A DNA stretch of 16,027 nt, taken from positions 1 through 16,027 of the forward strand of contig DATGHS010000123.1 in the NCBI GenBank assembly GCA_035307785.1, in the 5' to 3' direction. A program made the translations under genes and the position numbers. The notes below the pieces were generated by a model. It did not search any database and was not told the origin of the DNA. It was given only the letters and a program-made list of their open reading frames with translations. This DNA comes from DATGHS01 sp035307785 (GTDB lineage: Bacteria; Planctomycetota; Planctomycetia; Gemmatales; Gemmataceae). How positions within the stretch are numbered: the stretch's first letter is position 1; the number at the start of each line of letters is the position of its first letter. Positions 8,149-14,098 of this stretch are shown here, one piece after another.

Positions 8149-9008
8149 ATTCTGCTTTGGAATCCCAACTTGCGCCCCTCGCCAAAGCCCATCCTGGCAA
8201 GGTTGCCATCGCCGTGAAGCATCTTGGCACTGGCGAGAGCTATTACCTGAATGCCGACGAGCCGATGACCACCGCCAGCCTCATTAAGGTGGCGGTGATG
8301 ATCGAAGCCTATTGGCAAGCGCAAGAAGGCAAAATCAAGTTCGACACGATGCTCACGTTAAAAAAGGATGACATGGTCGGCGGCAGCGGCGTGTTGACCG
8401 ACAACTTCTCGCCGGGCGCGACTTTCTGCGTTCGCGATGCCGTGCGGCTGATGATTGCCGTTTCGGACAACACCGCGACAAACATGGTGCTCGACCAAAC
8501 CGGCATTCGCGAAGTCAACCAGCGCATGGAAAAACTCGGCTTTCCGAACACGAAGATTAACGCCAAGTCGTTCAAGGGCAGCACTACGTCCGTCGATCCG
8601 GAGCGCACCAAAAAGTTCGGGCTCGGCTCGACCACCGCCCGCGAGATGGTCACGATCTTTGAGGGCCTGCACCAGGGAAAATTCGTCTCACCGGAAGCAT
8701 GCAAGCAGATGATCGAGCATTTGAAGAAATGTTCCGACAAGGATTGCTTCCCGCGCTTTCTGCCCGATACGGTGAAGCTGGCTCACAAAACCGGCGCCGT
8801 GAGCGATGCTCGCACCGATGCCGGGATCATGTATTTCAAGCAAGGTCCGGTCGTGCTGTGTGTGCTCACGAACAAGAACGAAGACAAGCGCTGGGTGCAA
8901 GACAACGCCGCGTCAGTGGTCTGCGCGAAGGTGGCGAAAGAAGTGTATGATTACTTTAACCACAAAGATCACAAAGAACACAAAGAAACAAAGAAAGAAG
9001 AGCGATGA
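8085..9008 (+). CDS. Secreted serine hydrolase, class A beta-lactamase fold
   Basis: A 307-residue penicillin-recognising-fold protein. The N-terminal 24 residues (MRRFGLTLLYLFLCALRALC...) act as a predicted signal peptide, so the protein is periplasmic. Motif 1 is Ser65-Leu-Ile-Lys68 (TTASLIKVAV), motif 2 is Ser127-Asp-Asn129 (AVSDNTATN), and motif 3 is Lys235-Thr-Gly237 (LAHKTGAVSDARTD). The canonical omega-loop ExxLN with the deacylating Glu is not recognisable: the loop before STTAREM (182-188) reads TSVDPERTKKFGLG and seems shortened. It may therefore be a peptidoglycan hydrolase or other serine hydrolase and not an efficient beta-lactamase. The signal-peptide core and the C-terminal tail (NHKDHKEHKETKKEER) are encoded by flanking inverted repeats IR3 and IR4. 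Eight cysteines are present, including C216-x4-C221. It lies 57 bp after the isomerase stop. Confidence 0.87.
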   Translation: MRRFGLTLLYLFLCALRALCGDSALESQLAPLAKAHPGKVAIAVKHLGTGESYYLNADEPMTTASLIKVAVMIEAYWQAQEGKIKFDTMLTLKKDDMVGGSGVLTDNFSPGATFCVRDAVRLMIAVSDNTATNMVLDQTGIREVNQRMEKLGFPNTKINAKSFKGSTTSVDPERTKKFGLGSTTAREMVTIFEGLHQGKFVSPEACKQMIEHLKKCSDKDCFPRFLPDTVKLAHKTGAVSDARTDAGIMYFKQGPVVLCVLTNKNEDKRWVQDNAASVVCAKVAKEVYDYFNHKDHKEHKETKKEER

Positions 9009-9053
9009 CGAGTTTTCTTTCCTCCTTGAGCTCTTTGTGTCCTTTGTGGTGAA
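8956..9053. repeat. Inverted repeat IR4, hydrolase C-terminus to oxidoreductase leader
   Basis: The left arm at 8956-8988 is a run of 9-nt units (CCACAAAGA, TCACAAAGA, ACACAAAGA, then AACAAAGA). The right arm at about 9019-9053 (CTCTTTGTGTCCTTTGTGG, then TGAA) is its imperfect reverse complement; the outer 20 bp pair best. The left arm is translated as the last residues of the serine hydrolase, and the right arm ends 19 bp before the oxidoreductase ATG. Confidence 0.88.
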
Positions 9054-9072
9054 TCTTTTCAGGACTCTCTCC

Positions 9073-10290
9073 ATGCTTAAACCACTGAATATCGGCATGA
9101 TCGGTTACGGCTTCATGGGCCGGGCACATTCGAATGCGTATGCCAAGGTCAATTATTTCTTCAAGCTTCAGCATAGGCCGGTACTGAAGGCGGTGTGCGC
9201 TCGCAGTGCCGACAAGATCAAGGATTTCGCCGACAACTGGGGCTACGAATCGATCGAGACCGACTGGCGCAAGCTGATCGAGCGCAAAGACATCGACGTG
9301 ATCGATATCTGCGTGCCGAATAACCTCCATTGCGAAATTGCCACCGCGGCGGCCAAGGCAGGAAAAATGATCCTGTGCGAGAAGCCGTTGGCCATGAATT
9401 CGACCGAAGGCCAGAAGATGATCGATGCCGTGGAGAAGGCCAAAGTGCCCAACATGGTTTGGTACAACTACCGCCGGGTGCCGGCCGTTACGCTGGCCAA
9501 GAAGCTGGTGGACGAGGGCCGGCTCGGGAAGATCTTTCACTATCGGGCCAAGTTCCTGCAAGACTGGACCATCAGCGCCGACCTGCCGCAGGGCGGCACC
9601 GGCCTGTGGCGGCTCGACGTGGCCGCGGCCGGCAGCGGCGTCAGCGGCGATTTACTGGCGCATTGCATCGATACGGCGGTCTGGCTCAACGGCGACATGG
9701 ATTCCATCACAGCCATGACCGAAACGTTCGTGAAGGAACGCAAGCACAACCTCACGGGCAAGGTGGAAAAGGTCGGCATCGACGATGCTTGTATCTTCAT
9801 GGGCCGCTTCCGCAACGGCTCCCTGGCGAACTTCGAGTCCACGCGCTACGCGCGCGGCCACAAGGCGCTTTATACCTTCGAGATCAACGGCGAGAACGCC
9901 AGCATCTTCTGGGATCTGCACGACCTCCACCGGCTGCAATACTTCGAATACCGCGACACGAAACTGAGCGAAGTCTTGAAAGCGGCCAAGGAAGCGAAAG
10001 TTCCCGGCGCCGATCAATACAAGGAAGCGGGCTTCCTGCGCGGCTGGCGCTCGATCCATGTCAGCGATAACAGCGGCGAGCACCCGTACATGGACAAGTG
10101 GTGGGTGCCGGGCCTGCAAATCGGCTACGAGCATTCGTTTGTGCATCAAGTGGCGGACTTCATCGAAGGCATCGAATCTGGTAACCCCGCCCAGCCCACC
10201 TTCAAGGACGCGCTGCGCACGCAAATGGTGCTCGATGCGATTCTGGAGTCGGCGAAGGGCGGGAAGTGGGTGAATGTCGGGAAAGTGTAG
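9073..10290 (+). CDS. Gfo/Idh/MocA family NAD(P)-dependent oxidoreductase
   Basis: A 405-residue cytoplasmic dehydrogenase. The Rossmann start is LNIGMIGYGFMGRAHSNAY (5-23), with the GxGxxG variant G11-Y-G13-F-M-G16. DVIDICVPNNLHCEIA (75-90) and the hallmark LCEKPLAMN (101-109, with Lys104-Pro105) follow. The C-terminal substrate domain contains GSGVSGDLLAHCIDTAVWL (187-205), where Asp193 and His197 match the family's catalytic/substrate DxxxH pattern, and a late GYEHSFVHQVADFIEGI segment (351-367). Family members oxidise sugars, inositols or glycosides. The frame is open well upstream to 8806 only because it crosses the preceding gene and repeat IR4. The ATG at 9073 has AGGA eight bases upstream and gives the standard start. 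Length is normal for planctomycete members. Confidence 0.93.
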   Translation: MLKPLNIGMIGYGFMGRAHSNAYAKVNYFFKLQHRPVLKAVCARSADKIKDFADNWGYESIETDWRKLIERKDIDVIDICVPNNLHCEIATAAAKAGKMILCEKPLAMNSTEGQKMIDAVEKAKVPNMVWYNYRRVPAVTLAKKLVDEGRLGKIFHYRAKFLQDWTISADLPQGGTGLWRLDVAAAGSGVSGDLLAHCIDTAVWLNGDMDSITAMTETFVKERKHNLTGKVEKVGIDDACIFMGRFRNGSLANFESTRYARGHKALYTFEINGENASIFWDLHDLHRLQYFEYRDTKLSEVLKAAKEAKVPGADQYKEAGFLRGWRSIHVSDNSGEHPYMDKWWVPGLQIGYEHSFVHQVADFIEGIESGNPAQPTFKDALRTQMVLDAILESAKGGKWVNVGKV

Positions 10291-10305
10291 GGCGGTAAGA
10301 ATTGA

Positions 10306-10383
10306 ACAGAAGGAAACGAAGATAACGAAGAAAGCAGTCACAGGCGATTCGTTGCCATTCGTATTCTTCGTTACTTTCTGTGC
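10306..10383. repeat. Inverted repeat IR5 between oxidoreductase and efflux operon
   Basis: The left arm at 10306-10332 (ACAGAAGGAAACGAAG, then ATAACGAAGAA) pairs imperfectly with the right arm at about 10358-10383 (TTCGTATTCTTCG, then TTACTTTCTGTGC). The arms consist of AACGAAGA-like units with a period near 9 nt. The element sits 16 bp after the oxidoreductase stop and about 105 bp before the membrane-fusion protein ATG, so it could separate two transcription units. No T-run follows the right arm; the next bases are AAAAACGG. Confidence 0.8.
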
Positions 10384-10488
10384 AAAAACGGCGTTTAGCA
10401 TTTCGCTTGAAACGCAATTACCGCAAATCCAGTAGCATAATAGCGAAGTACTTCTAGGGACTAACCAAGCTACGATTCAGGATTTGCG

Positions 10489-11826
10489 ATGAAGCTCCCA
10501 GTCAAACTCGCCATCGTCGGTGCCGTCGTTGTGTTGGGCGGCGCTTCGGTCATCATTCCGGCGCGATCGCAGTTGCAAAAAATGTCGCAGCCGAGGTTTC
10601 GGCAGGACAAGGTCACGCGCGGGGATATCATTGCCGTCGTGAACTCAACCGGAACCGTCAATCCGGTGCTGTCCATATCCGTGGGCTCATTCGTGTCGGG
10701 GCCGATCAAGGAAATACACGTTAACTTCAACGATAAAGTAAAGAAAGGCCAACCGCTCGCTCTGATTGATCCGAAACTGTTCCAGGCCAGCGTGGACCGC
10801 GACCAGGCCAACGTGACCAGCGCCGATGCGCAGTTGTCTGCGGCCAAGGCTCAATTGGTCACGCGCGACGCCGATGTGGAGCGAGTCAAGGCGCTGTTGG
10901 AGCAAGCGGAGAATGACGAGAACCGGGCGATTTCCGTGCGCAAGGAAAACAAGAGCTTCGTTTCCGATACGGAGATGGATCAGTTCAAGTTCAACCGCAA
11001 GTCACTCAAAGCGCAATACGACTTGGCCCTGGCATCCGTAGTCCAGGCCAAAGCAGCCATCGATCAGGCCGACGCCAACCTGAAAAGCGCCAAAGCCAAC
11101 CTTAAGTTTTCCGAGGCCAATCTTGAATACACGAAGATTACTGCACCGGAGGATGGTCGCATCATCAACCGCAAGATTGATCCGGGCCAAACGCTTGCTG
11201 CCCAATTTAACACGCCGGAAATGTTCATCATCGGCACGGAAATGGAATCCCGGATGTACATCACTGCCACCGTGGATGAAGCCGACATTGGCATGATCCG
11301 CAAGGCCCAGACCAGGAACATGCCGGTACATTTCACCGTGGACTCCTATCCCGACGACTTATTTCAGGGAAAGATCAAGGAAGTCCGCATGAATTCAACT
11401 TCCACTCAGAACGTTGTGACGTACCCCGTTGTGGTCGAAACGCCAAACCCTGATCTGAAGCTGTTCCCAGGCATGACGGCTAACCTGTCGTTTCAGGTTG
11501 ATGACGCCAAGGATGGTCTCCGCATTCCGAACGCTGCTTTGCGCTTTTACCCACAAATTGGGCTAGTGCGGCCGGAGGATCGTAAGCTTCTGGAAGGCGC
11601 CCAACCCGATCCGAAGGAGAACCAGGACAACGCCACCGTCAAGCGCTCGGCGCTCGAAACCGCAGAAACGCGACAAAAGCGTAACAAGCGGCACGTGTGG
11701 GTTGTCGATGGCCGATTCTTGAAGGCCGTAGAGGTTACAACGGGCATCAGCGACCACAAGTACACTCAACTCGTCTCCGGCGACCTGACCGACGGGCAGA
11801 TGTTGGTGACCGGGGCCGGGCCCTGA
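10489..11826 (+). CDS. Periplasmic adaptor (membrane fusion protein, HlyD/MacA-like)
   Basis: A 445-residue adaptor expected to bridge the inner-membrane ABC transporter and the outer-membrane factor. An N-terminal anchor spans about residues 5-23 (VKLAIVGAVVVLGGASVII). A split biotinyl-lipoyl domain follows: GTVNPVLSISVGSFVSGPI (55-73) with FNDKVKKGQPLALID (80-94), closing with LEYTKITAPEDGRIINRKI (212-230). The long helical hairpin (about 97-211) is Ala/Gln/Lys rich with heptad character. FPGMTANLSFQVDD (326-339) and LRIPNAALRF (344-353) form the beta-barrel and membrane-proximal parts. Between them and VWVVDGRFLKAVEVTTG (403-419) lies a charged insert of about 45 residues (356-400), unusual for MacA. 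AGGA is six bases before the ATG. It is the first gene of a four-gene export operon. Confidence 0.94.
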   Translation: MKLPVKLAIVGAVVVLGGASVIIPARSQLQKMSQPRFRQDKVTRGDIIAVVNSTGTVNPVLSISVGSFVSGPIKEIHVNFNDKVKKGQPLALIDPKLFQASVDRDQANVTSADAQLSAAKAQLVTRDADVERVKALLEQAENDENRAISVRKENKSFVSDTEMDQFKFNRKSLKAQYDLALASVVQAKAAIDQADANLKSAKANLKFSEANLEYTKITAPEDGRIINRKIDPGQTLAAQFNTPEMFIIGTEMESRMYITATVDEADIGMIRKAQTRNMPVHFTVDSYPDDLFQGKIKEVRMNSTSTQNVVTYPVVVETPNPDLKLFPGMTANLSFQVDDAKDGLRIPNAALRFYPQIGLVRPEDRKLLEGAQPDPKENQDNATVKRSALETAETRQKRNKRHVWVVDGRFLKAVEVTTGISDHKYTQLVSGDLTDGQMLVTGAGP

Positions 11827-11834
11827 GCTTACCT

Positions 11835-11912
11835 CAAGCCGCGGGGCGAGTCCTCGAGCCCCACGGGTTCTCGGAGTGACCCGCAAGGCTCGAAGACTCG
11901 CCTTGCGGCTTG
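11835..11912. repeat. Inverted repeat IR6 between adaptor and permease genes
   Basis: The outer arms at 11835-11860 and 11887-11912 match at 23 of 26 positions; two of the differences would be G-U pairs in RNA. Pairing continues inward (CCCCACGGGT with ACCCGCAAGG), leaving a loop of about 10 nt near 11869-11878. The right arm, read in complement, contains AAGGCGAGTCTTCGAGCC, the same core as palindrome IR2. It lies in the gap between the adaptor stop and the permease ATG, with the likely ribosome binding site GGAAG at its edge. Confidence 0.9.
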
Positions 11913-11922
11913 GAAGATAATC

Positions 11923-13167
11923 ATGGATTTTCTCGTTACTATTCGCATAGCTCTTCGCGCACTTGCCAAGAACAAACTCCGCGCCGCACTCACTCTGCTA
12001 GGCATCGTCATTGGCATCGCGGCGGTGACCACGATGGTTTCGCTCGGACAAAGCGCCAGCCAACTAGTGCAGAATCAGTTGCAGGGGCTGGGTACGAACG
12101 TGCTCCTCGTCTTCCCGGCTAGCAATCGCAGCGGCGGCGTACGGCAAAGCAATGTCACCACGCTGCGGGCCGGCGATGCCGACGCCATCGCACGGGAATG
12201 CCCCTCGGTGCTGGCGGCATCGCCCATGGTGTTTGCCGGCGGGCCGCAAGTCATTTACGGCAACACCAACTGGAAGCCCCGCGACATGTTTGGCGTGGGG
12301 CCGGATTACCTCACGGTGCGCAACGCCAATCTAAAGTCGGGTGACTTTTTCTCGGAGCAGGACATCACCTCGCAGGCCCGAGTCTGCGTAATTGGCCAGA
12401 CGATTGTCGTGAAGCTTTTTCAGACTTCGAATCCGATCGGTGAAAGCATCCGCATCAAGAATACGCCGTTCCGCATCATCGGCGTGCTGGAGCCGCGCGG
12501 CGCGGACCTGGTGGGCAATGATCAGTACAACGTTGTACTCGTGCCGTACACCACGGTGCAGAAACGCCTGCAAGGATCGACATTCAATGACATTAATGCC
12601 ATTATGCTTTCGGCCCGCAGTACAACGCAGATGGCCCAGGCCGAGGACGAAGTTCGCCAGTTGCTCTACGAACGGCACCGCATTCCGCCCGGCGATCCGG
12701 CGGACTTTGAAATCCAGAATTCGACGCAAATTGCGTCCATATTGGGAATCATCACCGGCACCATCACTTTGATGCTCGCTTCCATTGCCGGCATTTCGCT
12801 GGTAGTCGGCGGTGTAGGAATCATGAACATCATGCTGGTGTCGGTCACGGAGCGCACGCGTGAGATCGGCATCCGCATGGCCCTGGGCGCGCGCTCCCGC
12901 GATATCCTCCGGCAGTTTCTTACAGAGGCGGTTCTTTTATCTACCATCGGCGGCATCATCGGCGTCGGCCTCGGCATCGGTGCATCGGCCGGCTTGACCA
13001 TGATTATCAACTCCATCAGCAGCGGGGCCAAGTGGCCGGTGGTGATCTCGTTTCCCGCGGCCGCAATCGCGATGTTGTTTGCCGGCGGTGTGGGCGTCTT
13101 CTTTGGGTTCTACCCGGCACGACGGGCGAGCAAGCTCGATCCGATTGAAGCATTGAGATATGAATGA
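11923..13167 (+). CDS. ABC transporter permease, MacB/FtsX fold
   Basis: A 414-residue inner-membrane subunit of an export ABC transporter. TM1 spans about 22-40, following the basic coupling stretch RIALRALAKNKLRAALTLLG. A large periplasmic MacB_PCD-type domain (about 45-270) follows, with LGTNVLLVFPASNRSGG, then DYLTVRNANLKSGDFFSEQD. The FtsX core is TM2 at about 275-303, then the cytoplasmic coupling segment SVTERTREIGIRMALGARSRDIL (307-329), TM3 at about 332-362, TM4 at about 373-397, and the family's terminal signature GFYPARRASKLDPIEALRYE. E. coli MacB carries ATPase and permease in one chain; here the ATPase is a separate downstream gene, as in many MacB/LolCDE-like systems. The SD candidate GGAAG precedes the ATG. 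Confidence 0.95.
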   Translation: MDFLVTIRIALRALAKNKLRAALTLLGIVIGIAAVTTMVSLGQSASQLVQNQLQGLGTNVLLVFPASNRSGGVRQSNVTTLRAGDADAIARECPSVLAASPMVFAGGPQVIYGNTNWKPRDMFGVGPDYLTVRNANLKSGDFFSEQDITSQARVCVIGQTIVVKLFQTSNPIGESIRIKNTPFRIIGVLEPRGADLVGNDQYNVVLVPYTTVQKRLQGSTFNDINAIMLSARSTTQMAQAEDEVRQLLYERHRIPPGDPADFEIQNSTQIASILGIITGTITLMLASIAGISLVVGGVGIMNIMLVSVTERTREIGIRMALGARSRDILRQFLTEAVLLSTIGGIIGVGLGIGASAGLTMIINSISSGAKWPVVISFPAAAIAMLFAGGVGVFFGFYPARRASKLDPIEALRYE

Positions 13168-13285
13168 GAAGAATGAACCACCGAGAGAAAGAGAGCACAG
13201 AGAGGAGAAGATCGAATAGGGAAATAGCGCGGCAGTCCATCCATTACTGTCTCCGTGTTCTCTGTGTCTCTGTGGTTCATTTCTT
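13168..13285. repeat. Inverted repeat IR7 between permease and ATPase genes
   Basis: The left arm at about 13168-13205 (AAGAATGAACCACCGAG, then AGAAAGAGAGCACAGAG) pairs with the right arm at about 13247-13285 (CTCCGTGTTCTCTGTG, then TCTCTGTGGTTCATTTCTT). The outer TGAACCAC/GTGGTTCA segments pair exactly and the inner parts imperfectly. The units are ACACAGAGA-like with a period of 8-9 nt, closely related to those of IR4. The GGGGG that should serve as ribosome binding site for the ATPase begins at the next base after the right arm (13286). Confidence 0.88.
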
Positions 13286-13297
13286 GGGGGTGTCGCT

Positions 13298-14056
13298 TTG
13301 TCCCTGATCGAGCTACGCGATGTTCGGAAAGTGTACGACCTCGGCGAAGTGCGGGTGATGGCGCTGCGCAGCGCCACATTAAACATCGAGCAGGGCGAAT
13401 TTGTTGCGCTCATTGGTCCGTCGGGCTCCGGCAAATCCACGCTCATGAATACATTGGGTTGCCTCGACCGGCCCACCGGCGGCAGTTATCTACTGGCCGG
13501 TGAAGAGATCGTGACCATGTCGAGCGATCAGCGGGCCCGCATTCGCAACCAGAGAATCGGCTTCATCTTCCAAAATTTCAATTTGTTGGCCCGCACATCG
13601 GCTCTCGAAAATGTCGAAGTGCCGATGTTGTACTCGCGCCGCGTTCCCCACCGGGAGCGACGCCAACGAGCGGCGGATGTGCTGAAATTGGTCGGCCTGG
13701 CCGACCGCATGGGCCATCATCCCAGCCAGCTTTCCGGCGGCCAACAGCAGCGCGTGGCCATTGCCCGGGCACTCGTAAATCAGCCGTCGATCTTGCTCGC
13801 GGATGAGCCCACCGGCAACTTAGACACGCGCACCAGCAAGGAAATCATCCGGCTGTTCAAGGATTTGAACCAGAATTCACAGATCACCGTTATACTGGTC
13901 ACGCATGATCCCGATGTGGCATCTAGCGCCAAGCGGATCGTAGCTCTGCGGGACGGGAACATTGTCGCCGATACCAGTGATATTGCCCAGGCGATGCAAG
14001 CTCTCCATTCTGACTCGTCGACAGAAGCGTTACCTGCGGATTCCGAAGCAAATTGA
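13298..14056 (+). CDS. ABC transporter ATP-binding protein, MacB/LolD type
   Basis: A 252-residue ATPase that should power the adjacent permease. All nucleotide-binding elements are intact: Walker A GPSGSGKST (40-48), Q-loop FQNFNLL (91-97, with Gln92), ABC signature LSGGQQQR (145-152), Walker B ILLADEPTGNLD (165-176, with Glu170), and H-loop VTHD (201-204, with His203). The N-terminal pattern IELRDVRKVYDLGEVRVMALRS and the EPTGNLD wording are typical of the MacB/LolD/FtsE lipoprotein and mechanotransmission exporters. The start is TTG at 13298, supported by GGGGG at 13286-13290 and by the family start position; no in-frame ATG fits. A Ser/Ala-rich tail (about 225-252) extends past the core fold. 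It ends 42 bp before the outer-membrane factor ATG. Confidence 0.96.
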   Translation: MSLIELRDVRKVYDLGEVRVMALRSATLNIEQGEFVALIGPSGSGKSTLMNTLGCLDRPTGGSYLLAGEEIVTMSSDQRARIRNQRIGFIFQNFNLLARTSALENVEVPMLYSRRVPHRERRQRAADVLKLVGLADRMGHHPSQLSGGQQQRVAIARALVNQPSILLADEPTGNLDTRTSKEIIRLFKDLNQNSQITVILVTHDPDVASSAKRIVALRDGNIVADTSDIAQAMQALHSDSSTEALPADSEAN

Positions 14057-14098
14057 GAAAAGTTCGACCGGTTGGCGCAGAATGCCGATCTTCAGGGC

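Noticed and set aside
8956..9053. CRISPR-like array suggested by short direct repeats
   Set aside because: The units are about 9 nt, contiguous and without spacers, and they are mirrored by a complementary arm; no cas genes are present.
8806..9072. 89-codon in-frame extension upstream of the Gfo/Idh/MocA oxidoreductase
   Set aside because: It runs through the hydrolase gene in another frame and through repeat IR4. The ATG at 9073 has an AGGA site and gives the usual Rossmann N-terminus.
10407..10441. Promoter TTGAAA ... CATAAT upstream of the efflux operon
   Set aside because: The spacer is about 23 nt, too long for a sigma-70 promoter, and planctomycete promoter consensus is weak.
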